Below are positions 1-10,700 of a stretch of 64,000 nt of DNA, piece by piece. The notes beneath the pieces are model-generated. The model was not told the origin of the DNA and searched no databases. It saw only the letters and a program-made list of their open reading frames with translations. How positions within the stretch are numbered: position 1 is the stretch's first letter; every line of letters starts with the position of its first letter. This DNA comes from Brevipalpus yothersi (lineage: Eukaryota > Arthropoda > Arachnida > Trombidiformes > Tenuipalpidae): positions 186,001 through 250,000 of the forward strand of contig QZCP01000279.1 in NCBI GenBank assembly GCA_003956705.1, written 5' to 3'. Position numbers and translations under genes: made by a program.

Positions 1-87
1 TAGATTCGAGGAGATAGAAGTCGATTCTGAATTGGTATCAATTGATTAAATATAAAATATGTAAAAATTTTTTATGAACTTTTTCAG

Positions 88-356
88 TATCTCATGGTTC
101 TTATTTTTTAAATTGGGTTGATATTTCACTTTCAAATTGGCCAGAATATCAAATGGATACTCTCCATTCATGACACTTTTCCATGAAAAGATGATTCCAG
201 TCAATTTTCCCTACTTATTTGAATTGTTACATCTCAGAGAGCATTTACGCATTAAAAAAGTTTCCCTGTATTCTCATCACTCTTGCTGAGGTTATCGAAC
301 AAGTTGAGTATCCAGAAAAATACAAGAAAGCATCTGCTGTTAGAAGCTTGCTTTAG
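88..356 (+). other. possible 3' end of an unidentified plus-strand gene
   Basis: A pyrimidine tract and CAG acceptor end at 87. They are followed by about 27 open codons (frame from 90), and then, in another frame, by about 48 open codons ending at TAG 354-356. The second peptide ends in a charged stretch (VEYPEKYKKASAVRSLL). No splice pair joining the two frames is visible, so this could be two terminal exons, a degraded gene or chance. I do not recognise the peptide. The upstream part would lie outside the window. Confidence 0.2.
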
Positions 357-649
357 ACCTCAGTAGTCTAGCGGCCTAGTCTTTCCAGGATGTCTAACGA
401 GAAAGAATAAATGAACTAATGCTTGTAAATTATCGAATAAGGCTCATCACTTTTGAACTTTGAACCCACGACTGATACCGACAAGTGACTTAAATCGACC
501 TCTTTGACATGATTTTTGTTTGGAGATTTCTGAAAATATTAATATTTATTTACACCGTTCAAATGGATCAAATTTTAGAAAGAAAAAAGCCAACAGTTGC
601 TCATTGGTTTGAGATCACCCTAGACTGGTAAGTTTCTTCGAAAAAAATA
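357..649. other. intergenic, nothing recognised
   Basis: No open frame or RNA motif is recognised here. It probably holds the 3' untranslated region of the minus-strand JmjC gene that ends at 650. Confidence 0.4.
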
Positions 650-1963
650 TTATTTTAATAGATTTTTCAAAATTTCTGAAATGACATTCGGCTTGAGTAT
701 TGCGTTGATGATCTCTTTTTCGGGAATTACTGAGTCTCTCGTGTCTGCTGATGAGGGGACACTCCAATCCCAAGGCTTCCAGGATAGATTTTGTTGGGAT
801 ACAGTTTCAATGTATTCTGTTGAACTCGGTATTTGAGTGATGGAACGATTTGATACCTCTGTTTGATCAGATTTGCAGATTTTCTTTAACAATTGTTGAA
901 TGAGTTGAAGTGAAGTCTGTGGACTCAGCATGGGATAGTTTGGATCGTTGAGCCAATTTTCTTCGAGAGGTTGATGAGCTGGAAAAAGATGAGAAGTGAG
1001 AAGACTAACCAATGCTTCTCCAATGGAGTCCACTTTATCACTGGCTATCGGGATCCATTGATTGATTGACACACACATCGTACTATCATCATCATCTACA
1101 CACTGAACCCAATGCCACCAGTGTGATGGAACGTAGAGAACGTCTCCAGGCTCTAAAATGACAATGTATGGTGTGGTTCGTGATACGAGAGGAAATTTAA
1201 CAGGATCGATGCCTTCGAAATTTACTTCACTAAAAACACTAGATTCTTCGTAAGGAATTCGAGTTGGATATAAGTTTGGTGTATCTTGAGGTGGGAATAG
1301 AGTCCATTTTTTCCTTAATTGAAAGTGAATTTTCTAATCATTAGAACCAATAGTCAGTATCAGTCGACAATTTGACTCACTTTCCTTTTATCTGAACAAC
1401 CAAATTGTAAGCATAAGTATCAAAATGGCATGGAGTTGAAGCCTTTTTTGTGCCAATCCAGAGCGTACTTTCTAAGCCATCGCCAAGTTTATTCCCAAAT
1501 CCTAGAGAACCAGAGCAGAGTAAAAAATTAGAAATATAATCAGAGTAAATTTCTCTCCCAATGAATTACCTAGATCTGACCATCGTAAACAGCTGATCAA
1601 TTCAGATGGAGGAAATTTTGCCTTCCCAAGATGATTATAACCACTGTAAGCCCAGAATTCATTTTGTGGTACGTTTTTGAGAGGATTATCTGACGTGTTT
1701 GGAATATTGCCACTCCTCCACTCGATGAACTGTTGAAGACTCAATTCGTATTTGGCAGCTGATTCATTTTCCCATGCAACCAAATCATCTGCTGGATTGT
1801 TTGGATGTAAGCGGAACGTAAATAGAGTTCCGTTCAGTTTTTTGACCCAAGTTTGCAAATCCCATTGACAACAAGACCAACAAGATGCAGCACCGATGAC
1901 TTTGAATGGTTTACAATTTCGTTCTGGTGAGAATTGTATCTGATCACCGGTGGCACTCATCAT
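650..1963 (-). CDS. HSPBAP1: HSPB1-associated protein 1-like JmjC-domain protein
   Basis: Three exons, 1963-1570, 1501-1381 and 1313-650, join to about 392 residues (the human protein is somewhat longer). The JmjC/cupin fold is recognisable. Exon 2 encodes WIGTKKASTPCHFDTY, with the HxD pair of the Fe(II) site. Exon 3 encodes KKWTLFPPQDTPNLYP and then VPSHWWHWVQ, which supplies the distal His. The Asn-Leu-Val-Val-Gln strand after the HxD is also typical. The family is the Fe(II)/2-oxoglutarate oxygenase class related to FIH. Human HSPBAP1 binds the small heat-shock protein HSPB1; whether that holds here is unknown. The start is the first of two adjacent Met codons, at 1963. The C-terminal 130 residues after the cupin are divergent and Ser/Gln-rich. 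Confidence 0.85.
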
Positions 1964-2821
1964 GTCACAGCATACTTTTGATTCACATTCACGCAGTTAT
2001 AAATTGAACGCAAAGTGTAAGCGTCAAATGTACGTACTAATGTCCTCTTCACGCACGAGTTTTTGGCTCAACGAATGCGTATTGCGGTCAACAAATCACA
2101 GATTCAAGTCATAAGAATTCTATTGATACCTATCATCCGCAGGTGATTTGAATTCTGCTCCCTAACAGATTTTCTCCTTATCCAAAATTATAAAGCACCA
2201 TAAACATGCGAAGTAACTTAGGAATCAGAATCAAACAGAATTTCTCGAGAAAAATATCTTGAATAGAGTTATGGATCTCGTTCTTGAGAGTTTTGACTGA
2301 GAAAATGATCTCTTTCTCTTTCTCTTTCTCTTTCTCTTTCTCTTTCTCTTTCTCTTTCTCTTTCTCTTTCTCTTTCTCTTTCTCTTTCTCTTTCTCTTTC
2401 TCTTTCTCTTTCTCTTTCTCTTTCTCTTTCTCTTTCTCTTTCTCTTTCTCTTCTCAATCGATATTCTCCTAGTACTGAGAGGCCTTTCTTACCTCGAAAT
2501 GGTGAGCGAATCAGATGAACAAATTTTTTTAATAACTTTATTCTGGAGATGTTGTACGGCTCAAAAGAGCTTGTGATATACTTCGAAGATGAGATCAAGG
2601 TTTCATGCAATATATATAGCCTTGGTGAGCGGTCAGATCACCATCTGATAGGAGTAAAGAAATATCTTCACTTATCAGAGCTCAATTGCTATTAGAGGAT
2701 TTGAATTAAATTATGATGTGATTTGAGAAACCCTTCTTCACACACATTCCGGATCTGTTACTTCATATCATTCGAATGAGGTCTTGCAGGCACTTCTTTC
2801 CATCGCTCGGAATCAGCAAGC
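1964..2821. other. intergenic, 5' region of HSPBAP1 and 3' region of SUGP1
   Basis: Apart from the hexamer microsatellite listed separately, I see no gene. The long ORFs of Arg-Glu or Ser-Phe repeats on either strand are products of the repeat and are not genes. Confidence 0.6.
2310..2455. repeat. (TTTCTC)n hexamer microsatellite
   Basis: About 24 near-perfect copies of TTTCTC, a pure polypyrimidine tract on the plus strand. The same hexamer, in the opposite orientation, forms a second long array at 43075-43226. Such homopurine/homopyrimidine mirror repeats can form triplex DNA. Confidence 0.95.
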
Positions 2822-4816
2822 TCAATAGTATGGACGCCTTGGATTGTTCTGGAAAGAGGATTGGAGCATTAAGAAACTCCATGCAATTTGTGAAGGTCTG
2901 AACTTACCATTGGATTTGGCCTGAATCGATAAGCTAACATCATACGTTTACGATAAGCTTCATACTCGTCATCTTCTGATGTAAGCTCATCTGAACGTGC
3001 TGTTCCCAATCCAGCATTGGAAAAAGCTTTGTTATCACTTTGGAAAGAATATGAATGATTATAAAAATGTCTCAAATTCTTCATAAACAGGCTCAAGTAG
3101 AGGGAACTTTGCTTCTAACTCAGTGACAAAGTTGTGAAAGTGTAAAAGAAAGTAAGAAGTGATGAGAGGTTGAGCTAACACAAGATAATATGAATGTAAG
3201 AACTGATGAGATTTCAAGCGTCAATTACGAATTTTTTCATGAGAATATTGAGAATATTTTACCTGTTGATGGGAGCAGTTATACCACTTTCCTTTGGACC
3301 TAAGCCCTGTCCTTCTGACCAACCTAGCTTTTGGAGCATCTTGTAGCCTGTATTCTCAGATTTAAGCTTGAAATCTTTGTATTCCTCCTCGTAAAGTTGA
3401 GAAGTTGAACCATCTTTAATTGAATCCCATTTTTTCATGAACTTTTCTAACTCATCAGGGGGAAGAAAGTCACCGATATGATGCTTTCCACGGTTCATTT
3501 CTGTCAAACTATCGGCCCATTGTTTTGTTTTTTCCATCTCCTCGCATCTTTTCTTGTGTTCCCACGTTCCACCCTCTGTTTCCTCATCACTATCGTATTC
3601 GTAATTAAATTTATCAGCTTTTTCTAATTTTTCCTTTTTTCTACGCTTTTGATCAAGCATTTCAAAGAGAACTCTCATTTTTCGCTGATCTTCAAGCTGT
3701 TTCCATTGATCCGGTGTCAGATCACTCTTGCCGTAAACCTTTATAGCATATTTTACTAGATCAGGATCTTGTGAAATTTTGGTGAGAACAAGTTTCTCTT
3801 CTTGTGGACCTTCGCCCCATCGGCTTGTTTTCTTGCGTTTGGTCGCATTTTGATCGGATGCACTCGACTGGGTTGATGTTGAGGGATCCGAAAGAGGAGA
3901 TGACTGATCAGATGTTTCATCTACGAATCTTTTCTTTGCATCTCGCAACTCTTGAATTCTTCTTCGATAATACTGATGATTAACGTCAGATTCATCAGAT
4001 AACCACCTAGATTCAACAGAAAAAGGCGTTGTTACAAAGAGAATGCAGAAAATAGATATCCACTTGCCTGTAGTTTGGTTCGCTCTGAAATTTTTCCTTT
4101 ACATCGGATTCTGCTTCTGGGCCATTCATGGCAACGAGCAGTGCACTTCTCTCGATAGCTGACCTTATATCATCTTCTTCTGATGAAGAAACTCAAATGG
4201 TCCTATTAGTAAACTCAAAGGCAAGGTACTGTGCCCGTGTAAATTGAGTCTCTCAAGTGATACTCATGGCTCAATTCTGATAAATATATTCCCTACTATC
4301 TGTTTCAGGCACAACACTTCACAATAGTACCTTTCGCATCGATCCGGGATTCAGAGTGGGTAGAAGTGGCCAATTCTTGAGAATTAACATCACCGACATC
4401 GCATGGTTCAGATTTTATTTGAGGTTCAGGATCCCTAGTAGTATTATTAAACCAGAGTTCATAAGCTATCAATAAACCAGAATAGATGAACTAAATACTC
4501 ACGAAGGTGAAATCGGCTTGGATATTGTTGAGTTGGATTCAATTTGTTGCTGTTGTTGGAGCTTCTTGAACATTTCCAGGAAACTTCCATCATTCTTAAA
4601 TTTATTGGGAACATTAGATTCTACCTGAGAATTAGATTTAGTTTCATTAGATGAATCTTCTGATTTTACAGGAGCAGCTTCTTTTCTTTCTAAGGCTTCT
4701 TGATCAGCTTTAAGACGCTTCTCGATTTCTTGTCTTTTTGCTTCGATCAATTCTTCCTGCTGTGTCATGAGAGCCCATCGTTTCTGTCTTGATTGCTTGG
4801 GAGGATATCGAGACAT
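2822..4816 (-). CDS. SUGP1: SURP and G-patch domain-containing protein 1 (splicing factor)
   Basis: Six exons (4816-4503, 4434-4331, 4179-4068, 4006-3263, 3037-2908, 2848-2822) join to 476 residues. Seen in order: a charged N-terminus opening MSRYPPKQSRQKRWALM; one SURP module spanning exons 3-4 (IERSALLVAMNGPE ... HQYYRRRIQELR); a Lys/Glu-rich middle; a G-patch (TGYKMLQKLGWSEGQGLG); and the invariant tail EDDEYEAYRKRMMLAYRFRPNP followed by NNPRRPYY. In humans SUGP1 takes part in 3' splice-site/branch-site selection, with its G-patch acting with a DEAH helicase. The last exon is only nine codons including the stop. Two oddities: a single visible SURP instead of two, and a GC-AG intron (4067-4007). 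Confidence 0.92.
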
Positions 4817-5231
4817 ACTTTAGAGACACAAATCTAATCATTGATACTTATGAAACACACACACACACGATCAAAATTTAACACAATTTCACACGAACAT
4901 TCAGCGTGCAGTAGAATTGTAAACACATCATGATCCTCAATCTGTGAGAGGAAAATCTATCTCAGGAAAGCTTCGCGCCATCTATTCTGCTGGCCATCGC
5001 GGTAGATATTATTTATTGAATTCTCTGGAAGAATTCCTTCCCGATCGCGAGTTGGGAATATTTTCTCAGACTACCACAGTAACACTTTGCTCTTACACCG
5101 TTAGTGCATTTCACTGATTTATCTTAGACTAAGGATTAAGAGAGCAAATGAACTTCTCTACCAAAGCGGCCATTTCGAAATTGGCAGAGCTAAATGAGGA
5201 CATGGTATACAAAATCATGCATTGTAGAATT
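4817..5231. other. intergenic region between SUGP1 and TRABD
   Basis: Contains a short (CA)n-like tract near 4855-4870 just upstream of SUGP1, and otherwise nothing recognised. It should carry the SUGP1 promoter and the TRABD 3' end. Confidence 0.5.
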
Positions 5232-6535
5232 TTATTTAATTCTAGGCAGAACATTCACCTGTAAAATCTCATGCGTTCTTGAAGGTATGGTATACAAAAA
5301 TTCTTTCAAAAATCGAGGAATAAAGAACTTATATCCAGCATAAGCGCACATCGATATGAGGGCATATTTGATGGTTTTTCGAACAATCCGCTCGCTTGCA
5401 CTAGGCTGGGGTATACTCATGAGAGGAGCGATATCTTCTTCAGAAACGATACCCCAATTTTCCACGATTCCGGCAACATGACCTATGCCGACCACCCCCA
5501 CAACAGTAGATGGAACCAACTTAAGAGGAGACTCTTCACTAGGAATTGGTGATGATGCAAGTTGAAGAGAATATGCCAAATACAAGTTTCTCTCATTAAC
5601 AAAAACTGCAAAGATATGGAAAATTTTTAGTTTTTCTACAAGATTCAAAAGAGAGTGGAGAGAAAAATTGAGGAAGCTGGTAACAATCTTCACCTTCTGA
5701 AAGCGAAGGATATTCGGTTGCCATTTCAGATAACATTTGACCTAGAACACCCTTCTCTTTGCACCTTTCAACTTCTTCGGGAGTTATTTTCTCAGTGTTA
5801 GTGAGAATTTGATAGGCCAATTTCATTTTTCGCCACCAACCCAAGGAGGAGAGACCACGAGATAGAGTTATACTGATTGGTCGATCTCCAAGATGTAAAA
5901 TGCAACCCGGAATTTTCTTAGCCTGGATTAATTTGCAAAAAGAGATATCAACATGACAGAGAGAGATAAATTAACTATCGACAATCAATGTTGTGATTTA
6001 TCAGAGAAAAGAATAAAAATTTTCTACTCACCTCTCTAAAAGCCGCTCTAAATTCTCCTCCAGGGAACATTCCCATCTGCTTGGTCATTTGAGCACTTAA
6101 ACTGAGAAAACAGATGGTCAAAAGTCCTTGGACTAGACCATACTGTTAATGAAAAAGAAATGACACTTTTAGACTATCATAGTATTGGATAAATACATTC
6201 CTCAAACCTCTTTTATGGTAGCTCTCAATTTGGCTAAGCCCAGAGATTCCACTTCTTCGAGCACTCTTTTCTCATCATAATCCAGGATATGCATCCGATT
6301 TTGACACAATTCTAATACAACAATATTTGGCTTCGTCTTACGTATCACCTGGAATCATATTCAACAATTATTTCCCCATTACAAATGAAATCGAAAGTGT
6401 GGCCAAGAATGAGAATCACAAACTTACCTCTTCAACATCTCGACAGCTCTTCTCACTAAAATGAGCTGTTCCAACCAAATAAACTTTGCCTCCAAAAGGG
6501 CCATCTAGCACAGTAACAGTCTCTGGTAAATCCAT
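5232..6535 (-). CDS. TRABD: TraB domain-containing protein
   Basis: Five exons (6535-6428, 6348-6208, 6142-6032, 5922-5694, 5605-5232) join to 320 residues. The TraB/Tiki/GumN-type signatures are present. The N-terminal GTAHFSEKS box comes first, then VVLELCQNR, then a third box late in the protein (GVVGIGHVAGI), which carries the conserved His of the GX2H motif. There is no signal peptide, unlike the Wnt-cleaving Tiki proteases (TRABD2). A hydrophobic segment (YALISMCAYAGYKFFI) near the C-terminus suggests a tail anchor. In animals TRABD-type proteins are linked to mitochondria; the activity is not established. A stretch in exon 4 (ATATCCTT on the minus strand) resembles a U12 donor but is coding. 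Confidence 0.9.
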
Positions 6536-8169
6536 TTTGATCAAGCATTTGAGGTCACAAAAATATTCGATCCTTTTAAACTGCTTAATTTAAACGTTTC
6601 AACACTGATAATATTACACACCGTAAACATTCAGTTGTTTACGTTTTGAAAGTGCATTTACGTGTCGTGTTGGGCTCACTTTTAAATGCGCCCTCTTCCT
6701 GCTCACTTTTTTTTCTTCTTCTTCTTCTTCCGTTCCCTGTTCGAATTACGTTCAATTACACCTCAACTGATGAATTATGGTTCGAATAGAAGAGAGTAGA
6801 AATCAGTGTCTTACTCATCATATCGATTCATAAGGGCAAGTTATATGAAAGAAAGAATTCAAACTTCCAAAACAAAATGCATCAGTTCGAGAGGCTGGAG
6901 GAATCATTTGTTGAACTTCCGTCGTTGACGTTCCTTGTGAATGTTGAACGTGAGTAATTGGTGAGAAAAAATTCGTGCCATGCCTGTATGAGCTGGAGAA
7001 TAGCTCTATTACAACATGAGTGAATGATAGGGAAGGTAGGGAAAGAGAGAGAAAGAGAAAGAGAAGGGACGTTATGAAAGGAAGCCGTTTTTCGGGTTTT
7101 AAAACATTCATTTCCAGGAGGAAAAATTCGAAATAAATCTGTGTAAGTGAAGGAAAAGCATCTGATGAACATGGATGGTGGAGATAATTTTCAGGCAATC
7201 TTCTGGAAAATTGATCACACTGACTATGCTCTCGAATATTATCCATCCCCATGTTGCTCTGAGAAAATTTCTCTTACTACATGATCGAGTTTTCGAACGT
7301 GATATCGCATTATTTAAGAACCTTACAACTGCTGGCAAGTTCACAGTTCTTTTGCATGACGCGTCATCTTGTGTCTTGGTCCACTTGATAGGTCTATAAA
7401 CTTGATACACCATCAAGTTTACCATCAAGTTGATGGTACATACATGTACATGTGTATCAAGTGGACTGGAAACTTGACTGACTTGTGAGATTTCTTTCAC
7501 TTCAATCTATCTCGGATTAAATTTGGATTCTCTCTCTCCATCCCATGGATATTACTTTTGCCTCTTGTGCAGTTTGTCTGCTTACTTAATATTGCTGATT
7601 GTGAAAGAGATCGATAAGTGCTCCATTTTACATTCTCATTTCGATAAGGGGGCATGTTTTGGTTGAGATCTGACTCGATGCTCTTCTCGCTCTCCAGTGG
7701 AAAATAATAAAACCAGGTAATCAATTATGAGACACATTTTTGAACACAATTCTGCTTTTCAACTGGATTCATCAGCAATTCCCAGAATTGGTTATTTTAG
7801 CTGTGATTCAGCATTGCATTCGGATCCAGGAATTAGTTTGACAACCAAATTTTCACCTCCTTCCTCAATTCTACAATTATTGTTATACACCTGCATTGAT
7901 CAATGAATACTGTTCTCCAAATGTTGGAAGGTCCACTATTTCATAGATAGTTTTGATGATCCTTCTCTCCCAAGTTACTCTTCGACAGTTTGATTCAGTG
8001 TAGAATCGAAGGAAATTTCGATTGATGTGTGCTTCATAATGCAAACCATAAGACAATTGAGGAAATAAACCATTCATGTTTCTTACTTATAAATGCTGAT
8101 CGAATGAACAATCGTATTGTTTTGCTAAAAATTCAAATTGAACTATCCACTCCTTTCTTCTCAAGCGAA
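6536..8169. other. long intergenic region between divergent TRABD and RMDN genes
   Basis: No supported gene. It contains a (CTT)n tract near 6710-6731 and a nested inverted repeat at 7401-7461. The short ORFs on both strands show no domain, no shared splice context and no codon pattern like the neighbours. The region must contain the promoters of both flanking genes. Confidence 0.45.
7401..7461. repeat. nested inverted repeat
   Basis: CTTGATACAC at 7401-7410 is matched by GTGTATCAAG at 7452-7461. Between them lies a second palindrome, ACCATCAAGTTGATGGT (arms of eight bases around one base), and a TACATGTACATG tract. Hairpin formation is possible; no function is visible. Confidence 0.6.
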
Positions 8170-9605
8170 ATGGATCCATTAGTTCGAGATCGTCTTTCAC
8201 TGATAGCTGCCTTCGGCTGTGGACTCGCTCTGAGTGCAACATTAACTGGAATCTATTCCAAGATTAAATCTGAACATTCCAAGTCTAGTTTAAAGTCAAA
8301 GATCGATGGACTTGCTGATGCAATAGACCAACTTAAAAAAGATGTGGAGGAAATCAAGATAATCTCATTGCGAGGCTCATCTCCATATTCCATCAGGCCT
8401 TCATGTATCGAGAGATGGGACATTGATAGACTCGAAAACATAGCAGAAAGTGATTTTCTTGCTAATGATGCGGCAGATTCCATAAGTCGACGGAAAGGTT
8501 CACAAGATTCCGTTAATCCTGATACTTCAGATGATAACGATGAATTTTTTGACTTCACTGAAAGGTAAATAGTTCTTTATGTTCCTGTCCAATATTCCAC
8601 ACCAAATTGAACCATTTTCATTTTCTTTATTTGTAGCAGTGCTCCTCGCAGTCATGTAGATGCCAAGGAAAGCGCGCCCAAAGCCACCTGCACACATGAG
8701 TCAATAAAAATCCCAATTTCAGACCGAGACGAACAAGAGAAATCTCAACCATGCGAAAGTTCTTATGAAGAATGGTTGAAACTCACTGACAAGCTTCTCA
8801 AGGAAGCTAAAACAGATAAAAAAGCTCTCTATGATCGTGTTTCTCAAGGAATCACTCAGGTAGAGTGAAGTTGCTTCCTAGAAACATCACTTGGTTCTAC
8901 CCAATTTTCTTTATTTCGATGTAGTATGGTGAAACAGCTCCTTTACTCTGGCGCAAAGCAAAGGCCGCTCATCTCTTGTCCGTTGTTGCTGAGAAGGATG
9001 GTGATAAAGATCGTCGAAAAAATTTGATATTCGAAACTTTGAAATTTGCCGAAAAAGCAGTTGAGTCCGATGAAAATTCCTCAGATTGTCACAAATGGTA
9101 TGCCATTGCACTCGGATCAGCGACAGAATACGTTGGAACGAAAGAGCGCATCGAGGTAAGTTACCATAAGGTCAAATTGATCAAGACCTTAAATATTAAT
9201 AATTTTTCTTCTCCCTTCCAGAGTGGTTACAAATTCAAGAAGCATGTTGATCGAGCCATAGAGCTCAATCCCTCTGATGAGACGCTCTATTATCTGCTCG
9301 GAAGATGGGCTAGCGAAGTTTCCAATCTCACATGGATAGAGAAGAGGTTAGCATCCACTCTGTTCGCAGCTGTACCTGAAACAACAGCTCAAGAGGCCTT
9401 AACATCTTTACTCAAGGCTCATGAATTGAGACCTAATTGGAAACAAAACATCTATTATATCTGTAAAACATTGATGGCGATGAAAAAAAGAGAAGAGGCA
9501 CTAGAGTGGATCACAAAAGGGCTCAAATGTCCAGTTGAAGATGAAGATGACCAAATCACTCACGAGAAACTTCTTTCGCTTAAATCGAAACATTTCAAGT
9601 CATGA
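8170..9605 (+). CDS. RMDN: regulator of microtubule dynamics protein 2/3-like, with FFAT motif
   Basis: Four exons (8170-8564, 8637-8859, 8925-9155, 9222-9605) join to 410 residues. The Met at 8170 is preferred over an upstream in-frame non-ATG extension because it places a membrane anchor (LSLIAAFGCGLALSATLTGIY) near the N-terminus, as in RMDN2/3. After it come a coiled coil, an acidic Ser-rich linker ending DDNDEFFDFTE, and the TPR-like RMDN domain (LLWRKAKAAHLLS ... HKWYAIALGSATEYVGTKE ... HVDRAIELNPSDETLYYLLGRW). RMDN3 (PTPIP51) tethers the mitochondrial outer membrane to the ER through VAP proteins, and the FFAT-like sequence fits that role. The exon 2 acceptor is a TAGCAG tandem, so one Ser may be optional. 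Confidence 0.88.
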
Positions 9606-9897
9606 TCAAAGTTTTGATAAATGAACTCTTCATTTCATTGTAAAATTTATGTAATGTTTTGGATCATAGTTATGAGTCTTATATATATTCCTCAAAGTTT
9701 CCACTCTATGAATTGTTCTGACTTGAATTGCGTATCAGCTTGGATTGGCTTCATAGCAAATCATTAATATTCTGCGAAAATTCACTAAAACGAGTTCGAA
9801 ACCAACCCAGCACGTTGTTCAATCGTCCATATTTTTCTACTCACTACATACCCAGCCAACTTTCTCTTCTTCCTCAGCCATTTGAATAAATAAACTT

Positions 9898-10467
9898 CTA
9901 TCCTTTGTCTGAGGTTTTTGCGCGAAAAAATCTTTCTCCTTTATCTTTTTGGGTGTGCTTAAGTGATGATTTTAAACTAGAGGTAGTGTTTTTAAAGGGC
10001 AATTCTTTTCCACCGAAACGTAATTGTCCTGATCGTTTGTTTCCTCCTAAGCCTCCTCCGAGTCTTCTAGGCTTCCATCCAGGCAAAATTCTTTCCAACT
10101 CCATTTCGATGATGATCTGATTTCCATCAATCATCGCATGATGTCCAGTATCAGCCGCTGATTTGGCATCTCCCCTTCGCTCGAATTCAACGAAAGCATA
10201 TCCTTTCGAACGTCCAGTCACAATATCACGCACTAGTCTGAAGCTCTTAATTTTACCGAATTTTTCAAAAAATCTTTCGATATCTTCCTCTTTTGTAGCT
10301 AGATTTAGCCGTCCAACGAATATAGTTTTATTTGGATCGCTAGAAATTCTCTGACTAGGTCTGTAAGAGCTGGAAACTGCTCGCAATTGAGCCTTATCAT
10401 TGACAAAACTTCCCGAACCATCAGAGCATCCTGCACGAATAGGGTCGTAGCTTGTCAATTGAGACAT
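9898..10467 (-). CDS. SNRNP35: U11/U12 small nuclear ribonucleoprotein 35 kDa protein
   Basis: Intronless, 189 residues. The N-terminus (YDPIRAGCSDGS) and a single RRM are clear: RNP2 is IFVGRL and RNP1 is KGYAFVEF. The RRM is followed by the diagnostic block RILPGWKPRRLGGGLGG and then SGQLRFGG, both characteristic of the U11/U12-35K protein rather than of U1-70K. The Arg/Asp/Glu-rich tail of the vertebrate protein is much shorter here. The protein belongs to the minor (U12-type) spliceosome, where it sits in the U11/U12 di-snRNP that recognises U12-type introns. It is convergent with RMDN, with stop codons about 290 bases apart. Confidence 0.93.
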   Translation of the reverse strand: MSQLTSYDPIRAGCSDGSGSFVNDKAQLRAVSSSYRPSQRISSDPNKTIFVGRLNLATKEEDIERFFEKFGKIKSFRLVRDIVTGRSKGYAFVEFERRGDAKSAADTGHHAMIDGNQIIIEMELERILPGWKPRRLGGGLGGNKRSGQLRFGGKELPFKNTTSSLKSSLKHTQKDKGERFFRAKTSDKG

Positions 10468-10700
10468 TGATGAGAGGACAAATATTGAGCTCTTTTCGCA
10501 GTAGGGTCACTAATAAAGAGAAACTGTCAAATTTTGAAGAAATTGAGGTTAGGATTGAGCAACTAAAGATGCAAATATATTAAAATTCATGAATATCCAC
10601 AAGGGAATGATAAAAATAAATTATACTTCAAGGAGTTCTTCCAATGTGTCTGAGCATCGAACAATTCTTAAAATCTACAAAATCTTCTCTATGCATTGAT

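Noticed and set aside
2269..2610. ORF encoding a long Arg-Glu repeat protein (and Ser-Phe repeat on the other strand)
   Set aside because: Both are translations of the TTTCTC microsatellite, with no domain, splice context or conserved flank.
5700..5715. ATATCCTT on the minus strand as a U12-type donor
   Set aside because: It lies inside the TRABD coding exon (EYPSLSE). The real junction, about ten bases downstream, is a standard GTGAAG donor.
6818..7724. Overlapping minus-strand ORFs upstream of RMDN
   Set aside because: No domain, no agreement of frames or splice sites, and low-complexity Leu/Ser/Phe content; best read as non-coding.
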